A DNA stretch of 6,678 nt from JASFEQ01 sp050122535 (GCA_050122535.1 JASFIT010000266.1:1-6678), one strand, 5' to 3'. Positions 1-5,377 are shown, counted from the first letter of the stretch. Notes: a model not told the origin generated them from the sequence alone. Made by a program: numbers and translations.

Positions 1-14
1 CCGCTTCAAGCGGG
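1..14. other. Small hairpin at the window edge downstream of the response regulator
   Basis: CCGCT (1-5) and AGCGG (9-13) form a 5-bp stem with a 3-nt loop, and G14 could pair with a base outside the window. AGCGG occurs again at 64-68, so an alternative pairing exists. It might belong to a terminator for the response regulator gene or to a downstream feature; the window ends too soon to say. Confidence 0.25.
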
Positions 15-70
15 ATCTGGGAGGGATTGGATCGGTTGTTGAAAGGTTGGTTGGTCTTTTGTGAGCGGGC

Positions 71-439
71 TTATTCAGCTCCCACGTTCGCCTCCAGGGC
101 CATGGCTATTTTGCTCTTAAGCTCACTCAAGTCAAAGGATTTGATAACGTAGAAATCCGCAGCAATGGATTTCATATCCTCTTTGAAAGTATCATAGGCG
201 GTACATAGGACGACGGGCATGTTATAGAACTTATTGCGGATGTCTTGCAACAGGTCAAGCCCATTATAGTCCACCATCTTGATATCCAGGACGATGAGAT
301 CGGGCTCTTCATCTTCTATCCTTTCCATTAACTTATAGCCGCTAGCGGCGGTGATCACTTCGTACCCCGCCTCTGAGAGCTCCTCTGAATAGAGGAACCG
401 GATATGTTCTTCATCATCCACAATCAATATCTTTGCCAT
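71..439 (-). CDS. Stand-alone response regulator (CheY-like receiver domain only)
   Basis: A 122-residue single receiver domain with no output domain. Visible receiver residues are the acidic pair D8-D9 after the first strand (ILIVDDE), the phospho-acceptor D52 (DLIVLDIKM), T80 (VVLCTAYD), the switch aromatic Y97 and the lysine K100 (FYVIKSF). It should be phosphorylated by a histidine kinase that is not in this window and signal through protein contacts rather than DNA binding. The ATG at 439 is chosen because GGGAG lies 8 nt upstream and the protein then begins at the first receiver strand; a longer TTG start at 499 would add a non-conserved leader without a good ribosome site. Odd point: the position after K100, usually proline in receivers (KPF), is serine. 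The gene stands alone, with a palindromic repeat (509-645) upstream. The receiver family is certain; partner and pathway are unknown. Confidence 0.93.
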   Translation of the reverse strand: MAKILIVDDEEHIRFLYSEELSEAGYEVITAASGYKLMERIEDEEPDLIVLDIKMVDYNGLDLLQDIRNKFYNMPVVLCTAYDTFKEDMKSIAADFYVIKSFDLSELKSKIAMALEANVGAE

Positions 440-447
440 GCTGTTCA

Positions 448-452
448 CTCCC
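448..452 (-). promoter_or_regulatory. Ribosome binding site of the response regulator
   Basis: GGGAG on the minus strand, 8 nt before the ATG at 439. It decides the start in favour of this ATG over the in-frame TTG at 499. Confidence 0.6.
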
Positions 453-499
453 AAATGGAGGTTCTGCTCCAAGCTAGCATATATTTTCCTAAGGTGCAA

Positions 500-529
500 A
501 TATTATTCGGATCCCTGATCCACCATCAA
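500..529 (-). promoter_or_regulatory. Possible sigma-70-type promoter for the response regulator, overlapping a repeat terminus
   Basis: On the minus strand TTGATG (524-529) is followed after 18 nt by TAATAT (500-505). Each hexamer matches 4 of 6 consensus positions, and the segment between the repeat and the gene is A+T-rich. The -35-like box lies inside the terminal inverted repeat of the element at 509-645. This is a weak match and could be chance. Confidence 0.22.
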
Positions 530-645
530 GGCATCATCTGCGGTGTTGCCTTCGATCGCTTCTCCTTGCGGCGTATTGCTCGATACGCCTCAGTCGTCGC
601 TCCTCGGCGCCTAGCATCTAATACCTTGCTGGTGATCAGGAATAC
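509..645 (-). repeat. Palindromic MITE-like element, third and diverged family member (type C)
   Basis: About 137 bp bounded by imperfect inverted repeats: one end begins GGATCCCTGATCCACCATC and the other, read inward on the opposite strand, begins GTATTCCTGATCACCAGC. The similarity continues through CAAGGYAT. In the centre is a perfect 7-bp hairpin, GGCGTAT (570-576) and ATACGCC (583-589), with a 6-nt loop. Read on the minus strand it shares with the elements at 821-945 and 2534-2745 the order ATGC-N-AGGC, CGAGGA, TGAGGCGTAY, loop, RTACGCCGCA, then GCAGATG, although its ends are unrelated to theirs. No coding capacity is seen and no target duplication is evident. It lies in the likely 5' region of the response regulator gene. 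It may be a structured RNA or a non-autonomous mobile element. Confidence 0.7.
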
Positions 646-804
646 CCCATAACCTGCTAATTTCACTCCTAATACCCAAATTAGACGGTGGATTTGGAGG
701 TTGATCCAGTCTCGACCCTTTATTTCGTTTGAATTTCAGATGCTTATGGAAAAATTGAGACCTATCGTTGTTTCTAAGTGCTTGGATACCCATTGAGAAT
801 CTCG

Positions 805-945
805 AAAAACCGGCTTGTGAGAGGCTGATGGAAAATGTCCATATGCAAGGCTTCCGAAATCCTGAGGAATGAGGCGTACGTAGAAGTACGCCGCAGTGAC
901 GAGGGATGAGGGTAACGCAGCAGATGGGCGTTTTCCGACAGCCTC
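805..945 (-). terminator. Possible terminator or 3' processing element after hisF
   Basis: In the minus-strand transcript the hisF stop is followed by the long terminal inverted-repeat stem of element A1 and, 11 nt after the stem, by a run of five U (809-805). The same 11-nt spacing to a U-run occurs after element A2. The distance is longer than in a classical intrinsic terminator, so termination, 3'-end protection or neither is possible. Confidence 0.35.
821..945 (+). repeat. 125-bp palindromic MITE-like element, copy A1 (uninterrupted)
   Basis: It starts GAGGCTGATGGAAAATGTCC and ends with the imperfect inverse, which read on the other strand is GAGGCTGTCGGAAAACGCCC. Over 26 terminal positions 21 match. 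In the centre GGCGTAC and GTACGCC form a perfect 7-bp stem around the 6-nt loop GTAGAA. Compared with copy A2, 122 of 125 shared bases are identical; two of the three differences are in the hairpin loop and none is in the stem. The right end lies 1 bp from the hisF stop codon. The left flank (793-820) also resembles the left flank of A2 (19 of 28 positions), including an A-run at 805-809. No ORF of its own and no clear target duplication. Confidence 0.88.
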
Positions 946-946
946 G

Positions 947-1726
947 TTACCAGCTCATGCGGACCTTGATACCTTTATTATGGAGGTATGATTTGATTTT
1001 CCTGATCGTGTAGGTGCCGTAGTGGGTCATGGAAGCAATGAGAGCGGCATCGGCACAGCCTTGCGTCAACACCTCAAGCAGATGCTCGGGCACGCCAGCT
1101 CCCCCCGAAGCTATTACCGGTATGGTCACATTGGAGGCTATTAATTTGTTCAGCGCCAACTCGTAACCTTCTTTGGTGCCGTCAGCGTCAATGGAGTTCA
1201 GGCAGATTTCTCCAGCCCCCAGATTCTCTGCCTTCTGGGCCCACGCCAGGGCATCCATTCCTACGGGCGTTCTCCCACCATCAATCACCATCTCATACCC
1301 AGTGGGAATCTTATCTGAGGGTGTCACCCCCTTCACATCCATACCGAGAACGATGCACTGACTGCCAAAGGCCTCGGCTGCTTCGGAAATAATGCTCGGA
1401 TTCCTGATGGCCGACGAATTGACACTCACCTTTTCCGCACCTGCGAGGAGAACCTGACGCATGTCCTCCACGGTTCTGATACCCCCTCCCACTGAAAAAG
1501 GGATAAAGATCTTTGCAGCTACCCGTCGCACCGTCTCGATCATAATATCCCGTTTCTCATAAGATGCCGTGATATCATAGAAGACGATTTCATCTGCTCC
1601 TTCCTCGTAATAAAAATGGGCCATTTCCACGGGATCACCAATGTCCACGTTTCCCTTGAATTTTATACCCTTGGTCAGTTTTCCGTCGCGCACATCCAAA
1701 CAGGGTATGATCCTTTTGCTAAGCAT
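947..1726 (-). CDS. hisF: Imidazole glycerol phosphate synthase cyclase subunit HisF
   Basis: 259 residues, the usual HisF length, forming one (beta/alpha)8 barrel. HisF uses ammonia delivered by HisH to convert PRFAR into imidazole-glycerol phosphate and AICAR, the fifth step of histidine synthesis, in the cytoplasm. Both catalytic aspartates stand at their canonical positions, D11 (RIIPCLD) and D130 (VLGMD). Other family motifs are FYDITAS (49-55), the phosphate-binding VGGGIRT (79-85), LNSIDADGTKEGYE (176-189) and VIASGGAG (204-211). The ATG at 1726 is chosen over an upstream in-frame GTG (1738) because GGAAGG and GGAG lie just before it and the protein then begins at the first barrel strand. 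It overlaps the hisH stop by 8 nt, implying translational coupling. The stop codon is 1 bp from element A1. No other his gene is in the window. Confidence 0.96.
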   Translation of the reverse strand: MLSKRIIPCLDVRDGKLTKGIKFKGNVDIGDPVEMAHFYYEEGADEIVFYDITASYEKRDIMIETVRRVAAKIFIPFSVGGGIRTVEDMRQVLLAGAEKVSVNSSAIRNPSIISEAAEAFGSQCIVLGMDVKGVTPSDKIPTGYEMVIDGGRTPVGMDALAWAQKAENLGAGEICLNSIDADGTKEGYELALNKLIASNVTIPVIASGGAGVPEHLLEVLTQGCADAALIASMTHYGTYTIRKIKSYLHNKGIKVRMSW

Positions 1727-2357
1727 TGTCCCTTCCACTCCACTTGCAGAAATTGGACAAGATTTTCAGTCCTGGTCTTCCACTCTTCTCCACGTGGAAT
1801 TGCACAGCAAGGAGATTTTTTTCCCCTATGACAGAGGCAAAACGACACCCGTAATCCGTTTCACCCAGCACCACACTGAACGCTTTGGGTGAGGGATAAT
1901 AGGAATGCACAAAATAGAACTCACTCTCAGGCGCAACACCCTCGAAAAGTGGATGATCCCCCTTGAATGCCACACTGTTCCAGCCCATATGAGGTACTTT
2001 TAACTTTTTTCCATCCTGATCCACCATTTCTTCTTGAAACCGACGAACGCCCCCTTCTATCAACCCGAGGCACTGTGTATCGTTTTCCTCGCTCCATTCC
2101 ATGATAATTTGAGTCCCAATGCAGATGCCAAGTATAGGTTTGCCTGCACCATAGGCATCTACAAGTGCCTGATCCAACCTCAGCCTTTTCAGGTCAGACA
2201 TGGCCTTCCCGGCAGCTCCCACACCCGGGAAAATGATCCTTTCTGCCTCCATCACTTTGGAGAAGTCACTGGTGATGATCGACTCCTGCCCCAGAGAATT
2301 TAGGGCTCGCTGGACACTCGTCAAGTTACCAGCTTCGTAGTCTATTATCGCAATCAT
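1719..2357 (-). CDS. hisH: Imidazole glycerol phosphate synthase glutaminase subunit HisH
   Basis: A 212-residue class I (triad) glutamine amidotransferase that hydrolyses glutamine and passes ammonia to HisF. The catalytic triad is C79 (LGICIGTQ, 76-83), H188 and E190 (VQFHVEKSG). The oxyanion-region motif PGVGAAGKAM (44-53) and the HisH-typical VPHMGWNS (121-128) are present. Two deviations from the most common forms are T82, where the nucleophile-elbow motif often has Met (G-M-Q), and V189, where FHPEKSG has Pro; the triad itself is intact. The ATG at 2357 fits the family N-terminus (MIAIIDYEAGN); only a weak AAGAAAG ribosome site precedes it. It is followed by hisF with an 8-nt overlap, so the pair is probably an operon starting in the 2358-2533 gap. 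HisH/HisF pairs also occur in surface-sugar clusters, but the neighbours here do not suggest that. Confidence 0.95.
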   Translation of the reverse strand: MIAIIDYEAGNLTSVQRALNSLGQESIITSDFSKVMEAERIIFPGVGAAGKAMSDLKRLRLDQALVDAYGAGKPILGICIGTQIIMEWSEENDTQCLGLIEGGVRRFQEEMVDQDGKKLKVPHMGWNSVAFKGDHPLFEGVAPESEFYFVHSYYPSPKAFSVVLGETDYGCRFASVIGEKNLLAVQFHVEKSGRPGLKILSNFCKWSGRDNA

Positions 2358-2475
2358 TTACTAAGACTTTCTTGTAAAAAAGTTGCAGACGTTCCCGAAA
2401 CACACGATGAATATCGGCCGAGAGCTCCTTAATGCCGCCTGGAGCATGGGAGTAAAGGAAAAAACCATATTTACC

Positions 2476-2499
2476 ACTCCAGAACTCCAGTACTCCATT
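2476..2499 (+). repeat. Short tandem repeat, three 8-bp units
   Basis: ACTCCAGA, ACTCCAGT and ACTCCATT follow each other directly. On the minus strand this gives an array of the TACTGGAGT type. Three degenerate units only. Confidence 0.5.
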
Positions 2500-2516
2500 C
2501 TTTCTATGAGACTGCC

Positions 2517-2538
2517 AAAAAACTGGCCTCTCAGAGGC
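2517..2538 (-). terminator. Possible intrinsic terminator at the distal edge of repeat A2
   Basis: On the minus strand GCCTC (2538-2534) and GAGGC (2530-2526) form a 5-bp stem with loop TGA, followed by CAG and then six T (2522-2517). This would end a transcript that has crossed element A2 from the hydroxyacyl-CoA dehydrogenase gene. The stem is short. Copy A1 keeps the T-run but not this small hairpin. Confidence 0.38.
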
Positions 2539-2745
2539 TGATGGAAAATGTCCATATGCAAGGCTTCCGAAATCCCGAGGAATGAGGCGTACAGAGAAGT
2601 ACGCCGCAGTGACGAGGGATGAGGGTAACGCAGCCCTTCGACGCTTCGACCTTGCTCAGCATCGACCCTGAGCGATGTCGAAGGGTCGACACTGCTCAGG
2701 GCCGTGAGCCTGCCGAACGGCAGATGGGCGTTTTCCGACAGCCTC
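2534..2745 (+). repeat. Palindromic MITE-like element, copy A2 (interrupted by an 87-bp segment)
   Basis: Bases 2534-2633 and 2721-2745 together match copy A1 (821-945) at 122 of 125 positions. The ends are the same GAGGCTG-type inverted repeats and the central stem is the same GGCGTAC/GTACGCC, with loop AGAGAA instead of GTAGAA. Between them sits an 87-bp block absent from A1. The right-most base of the element is also the third base of the TAG stop of the dehydrogenase gene on the minus strand. The 28 bp to the left (2506-2533) resemble the left flank of A1 at lower identity, so the ancestral unit may be longer than 125 bp. Confidence 0.88.
2634..2720. repeat. 87-bp palindromic repeat inserted in element A2
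   Basis: The block begins CCCTTCGAC and ends GCCGAACGG. Inside, CTTCGAC (2644-2650) pairs with GTCGAAG (2677-2683) and GCTCAG (2654-2659) pairs with CTGAGC (2668-2673), giving a two-part stem with an 8-nt loop. CCCTTCGAC (2634-2642) can also pair with GTCGAAGGG (2677-2685). It resembles the CCTTCGAC...CTCAGG type of dispersed palindrome that I recall from several bacterial groups; that recollection is not checked. The boundary is exact by comparison with copy A1, which reads GCAG-CAGATG without the block. Confidence 0.8.
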
Positions 2746-3596
2746 TATGTGTAATTGTAGAATCCTCTGCCTGTCTTTTGCCCCAACCATCCCGCATCCA
2801 CATACTTCCTCAACAACGGACATGGCCGGTACTTATCATCTCCAAAACCGGACTTTAGCACCTCAAGGACAGCCAGGACAGTATCCAGGCCTATGAGGTC
2901 CGCCAGGGCCAGCGGACCCATGGGGTGGTTCATTCCAAGCTTCATGACCTGATCTATATCCTCTGACTTGCCCACGCCTTCAAAAAGGGCGTAGATCGCC
3001 TCGTTGATCATGGGCATAAGGATCCGGTTGCTTATGAACCCAGGGAAATCATTGGCCGGAACCGGTGTCTTTCCTAACTTCAGGGCCAGGTCTTTGGTGA
3101 TCTGGTAGGTCTCGTCCACGGTGGCCAAGCCGTTTATGATCTCCACGAGTTTCATCATGGGAACCGGGTTCATAAAGTGCATGCCGATAACGTTTCCCGG
3201 TCTCTTTGTGGCACCCGCTATTTTCGTAATGGATATGGACGAAGTATTGGAAGAGAGGATCACGCCTTGCTTGCAAAATTCATCCAGACTGCGGAAAATT
3301 TGAAGTTTCAAGGCCTCTTCCTCTGTGGCGGCCTCCACAACAAAGTCAGCCATCGCCATATCATCGATTGAGGTAGTCCCCTCTATCCTGCCCAGGATGG
3401 CTTTCTGGTCTTCTTCACTGATCTTTTCCTTTTTTACCATGCGGCCGAGGCTTTTCTCAATGGCAGCAAATCCCTTCTCCAGAAACGCATCCTTAATGTC
3501 GCTCATGACAACCGACAGTCCGCTGGCAGAAGCCACCTGTGCTATGCCCGCACCCATCTGACCCGCACCCACAACCCCTAAAGTCTTAATTTCCAT
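2745..3596 (-). CDS. 3-hydroxybutyryl-CoA dehydrogenase (3-hydroxyacyl-CoA dehydrogenase family)
   Basis: 283 residues, the usual length of the short, single-function Hbd/PaaH type. It oxidises (S)-3-hydroxybutyryl-CoA or another 3-hydroxyacyl-CoA to the 3-oxoacyl-CoA with NAD+, or runs in reverse. The N-terminal Rossmann fold has GxGxxG at G10-G12-G15, and D33 after the second strand points to NAD rather than NADP. The catalytic set matches the family in spacing: S119 (SNTSS), H140 (GMHFMNP), E152 (KLVEII) and N190 (GFISNR). The C-terminal dimerisation domain (about 184-283) includes NHPMGPLALADLIGLD and ends GRGFYNYT. The ATG at 3596 is preceded by GGGGGA with 9-nt spacing. No thiolase, enoyl-CoA hydratase or acyl-CoA dehydrogenase gene is in the window, so its pathway (beta-oxidation or a synthetic direction) is open. 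The stop codon shares its last base with repeat A2. Confidence 0.95.
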   Translation of the reverse strand: MEIKTLGVVGAGQMGAGIAQVASASGLSVVMSDIKDAFLEKGFAAIEKSLGRMVKKEKISEEDQKAILGRIEGTTSIDDMAMADFVVEAATEEEALKLQIFRSLDEFCKQGVILSSNTSSISITKIAGATKRPGNVIGMHFMNPVPMMKLVEIINGLATVDETYQITKDLALKLGKTPVPANDFPGFISNRILMPMINEAIYALFEGVGKSEDIDQVMKLGMNHPMGPLALADLIGLDTVLAVLEVLKSGFGDDKYRPCPLLRKYVDAGWLGQKTGRGFYNYT

Positions 3597-3668
3597 CTCC
3601 TAAAATCCCCCTTCCTTGCGCCATGGTTTCTACCCAAATCACCTCAAAAAGCCAAATCTCTTTGAATT

Positions 3669-3695
3669 CTTATATCATGGCCGTGAGAAAATCAA
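3669..3695 (-). promoter_or_regulatory. Weak candidate promoter for the hydroxyacyl-CoA dehydrogenase gene
   Basis: On the minus strand TTGATT (3690-3695) is followed after 15 nt by TATAAG (3669-3674). The spacer is shorter than the preferred 17 nt. The 176-bp gap after the preceding gene (3597-3772) suggests a separate promoter; this is the best pair I see in it and it is weak. I see no clear terminator for the preceding gene in the gap. Confidence 0.2.
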
Positions 3696-3772
3696 CAGAA
3701 TGGATTTGGAGTCACATTTTAGAAGCAAATAAGATCAAGGAAGGAATATTTGATACTTAAAAGGCGATCCCT

Positions 3773-5377
3773 CTAGTGCGGTAGGCTATAACACTTCTTC
3801 CAGAGCCTCTTGTAGCCCTCTGCCTCCTCGTGCCAGTGCATGTCACCCCACCCCAGTTCTTCCTGACAGATCAGGCGAATACGGTCAAGATGTGCCACGC
3901 CACCCTCCTGCAGCAATAAGCCAAGCCTTGTGCGTCTTAACAGTAGGTCCTCCAGGTGGACAACCTGCTCAGTACGTGCAGCCCATCGAAGCTCAGACCA
4001 GATAACGTCAATTCCTGGCAGGCGTTCAAGCTCCCCCTCCTTTGCACAACCAAGCATTTCTCCCATCTCTGCGCCGTAACGACCACCCAGCCTTCGGCGA
4101 AGTGTGTTGTCGAAATCTGTTGCACCGATCTCTCCTGCACCTGATTCTCCAAACACCGGTTCTCCTCTATCCTCAACGACCAGAGAGGGAAGAAATTGCG
4201 TTACCTTCTGGAGAACATCCAGGGCCATGAGGCGAAAATTAGTCAGTTTTCCACCACTCACAGAGATGAGGCCGTTTTCAACCCATATGCCGTGATCCCG
4301 CTTTTCTTTGGATGGATCCGCTATGCCTGTACCGATGACAGGTCTGACCCCAGCATACGTGGAGAGCACATGGTCAGCCTCGATACCCAAACCAGGAAGC
4401 TTGTACCTTACAGCTTCTAGGAGATAGTCCATTTCCTGGGGAGTAATTGACGCCTCAATATTCAGGTCTTCCTCATGATCCAGATCCGTGTTCCCCACAA
4501 CTGTGACACCCTGCCAAGGCAGTAGAAACACGTAGCGCTTGTCCACAGGATGCCTCAGTGCTATGGCCTGGGCCACTGGAATGCGCCAGAAGGGAAATAT
4601 CAGATGACTTCCCCTTAGCGGTCGAATATGGCCCTCTCCTCCCACCTGATTGCGTAGCTGATCCGTCCAAGCACCGGTCGCGTTTATGACCACTTTTGCG
4701 CGCACCTCGTTGGTTGCGCCTGATGTCACGTCTCGCACGGCCACACCGCATACCCGTTCCCCTTGCTTCAGCAACTTCTCAGCCGCCACATAATTGATTG
4801 CAATGGCGCCTTCCTTCCGGGCCTCCTGAATCACACGAAATACCAGCCGTGCATCGTCCGTAACCGCATCAAAATATTGGGTGCCCCCCTTAAGGCCAGT
4901 CTGCCTTATCCGCGGTGCCAGCATGGTGTACTCATGCAGGGGGTAATACCGATGGGCCCAACGCCTTCCCAGAAAATCATATACACTCAGCAGGGCAGTC
5001 AGTGGCCACCGTCCGGGCAGGCTAAGCCTGTAATCGCTGAGCAGGAATCCAATAGGATCAATCAGGCCAGGCACCTGGTGCAACAGCCGTTCCCGTTCCC
5101 TCAATAAGTCGCGGGTCAGCTTTACTTGGCCCGTCTCAAGATAGCGCAGTCCCCCATGGACCATGTTAGAGGAGCGACTCGATGCCCCCCAAGCAAAATC
5201 TCGCTGTTCGATGAGCGCAGCGGCAAGCCCGTATCTTACCGCCTCTCTCAGGATGCCTGCACCCGTGATGCCACCGCCAATAACGAGCAGATCCCACCCG
5301 CGCGATCTTTCCGAACCGCCCTCGGCCAGCAGAGACCAGGCCTCGGTATGCCAATCCTGATTATGAGAACTATGCAT
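3773..5377 (-). CDS. FAD-dependent glycerol-3-phosphate dehydrogenase (GlpD/GlpA family)
   Basis: 534 residues, somewhat longer than typical GlpD. The enzyme oxidises sn-glycerol 3-phosphate to dihydroxyacetone phosphate with FAD, usually passing electrons to membrane quinones. The FAD-binding Rossmann motif is GGGITGAG (34-41). The family block DFAWGASSRSSNMVHGGLRY (60-79), GSH (256-258, substrate-site His), GVRPVIG (343-349, substrate-site Arg) and GGKLTNFRLMA (375-385) are all present. The last is close to the second family signature but has N-F where GSTE-Y is usual. The C-terminal domain (about 410-525) has the conserved ARTEQVVHLEDLLLRRTRLG (466-485). No transmembrane helix is evident. 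The ATG overlaps the preceding oxidase stop by 8 nt and lacks a strong ribosome site, so translation probably depends on coupling. Family assignment is firm; catabolic versus lipid-related role is inference. Confidence 0.93.
   Translation of the reverse strand: MHSSHNQDWHTEAWSLLAEGGSERSRGWDLLVIGGGITGAGILREAVRYGLAAALIEQRDFAWGASSRSSNMVHGGLRYLETGQVKLTRDLLRERERLLHQVPGLIDPIGFLLSDYRLSLPGRWPLTALLSVYDFLGRRWAHRYYPLHEYTMLAPRIRQTGLKGGTQYFDAVTDDARLVFRVIQEARKEGAIAINYVAAEKLLKQGERVCGVAVRDVTSGATNEVRAKVVINATGAWTDQLRNQVGGEGHIRPLRGSHLIFPFWRIPVAQAIALRHPVDKRYVFLLPWQGVTVVGNTDLDHEEDLNIEASITPQEMDYLLEAVRYKLPGLGIEADHVLSTYAGVRPVIGTGIADPSKEKRDHGIWVENGLISVSGGKLTNFRLMALDVLQKVTQFLPSLVVEDRGEPVFGESGAGEIGATDFDNTLRRRLGGRYGAEMGEMLGCAKEGELERLPGIDVIWSELRWAARTEQVVHLEDLLLRRTRLGLLLQEGGVAHLDRIRLICQEELGWGDMHWHEEAEGYKRLWKKCYSLPH

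Larger units (their letters stand above)
440..946. other. Gene-free stretch between hisF and the response regulator
   Basis: I see no credible gene here. From right to left it holds one palindromic repeat (821-945), about 175 bp of non-repeat sequence (646-820), the diverged repeat (509-645) and an A+T-rich leader ahead of the response regulator. The middle part contains two overlapping, mutually exclusive inverted repeats: CTAATTT (657-663) with AAATTAG (678-684), and CCAAAT (676-681) with ATTTGG (692-697). A 60-codon minus-strand frame (611-793) has no ribosome site and ends inside the repeat. Confidence 0.6.
2358..2744. other. Gene-free stretch between hisH and the hydroxyacyl-CoA dehydrogenase gene
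   Basis: It holds the interrupted palindromic repeat A2 (2534-2745), a hairpin with a U-run on its left edge (2507-2538), an 8-bp tandem repeat (2476-2499) and about 118 bp that must contain the hisHF promoter unless transcription reads through. I found no convincing -35/-10 pair. A plus-strand open frame of 58 codons (2365-2541) has codon use that looks faintly coding but no ribosome site, and it ends inside the repeat. Confidence 0.5.

Noticed and set aside
440..499. Longer TTG start (499) for the response regulator
   Set aside because: It adds 20 residues before the first receiver strand, lacks a good ribosome site, and the ATG at 439 has GGGAG at proper spacing.
611..793. Minus-strand 60-codon ORF
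   Set aside because: No ribosome site before its ATG, proline- and charge-rich without a recognisable fold, and its last codons lie inside the diverged palindromic repeat. Treated as non-coding.
821..945. Insertion sequence with its own transposase
   Set aside because: The element is only 125 bp with no ORF; it could only be a non-autonomous derivative. No transposase gene is in the window.
947..2357. HisH/HisF as part of a surface-polysaccharide (PseA/WbpG-type) amidotransferase cluster
   Set aside because: No N-acetyl sugar amidotransferase or other sugar genes are near, and the HisF catalytic residues D11 and D130 and HisH triad fit the standard histidine-pathway enzyme.
2361..2561. Minus-strand 66-codon ORF beginning inside repeat A2
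   Set aside because: Its first residues come from the repeat terminus and its centre from the 8-bp tandem repeat, with no ribosome site and no family resemblance.
509..2745. CRISPR array
   Set aside because: The repeats are long, palindromic, of two orientations and separated by genes; there is no regular spacer pattern.
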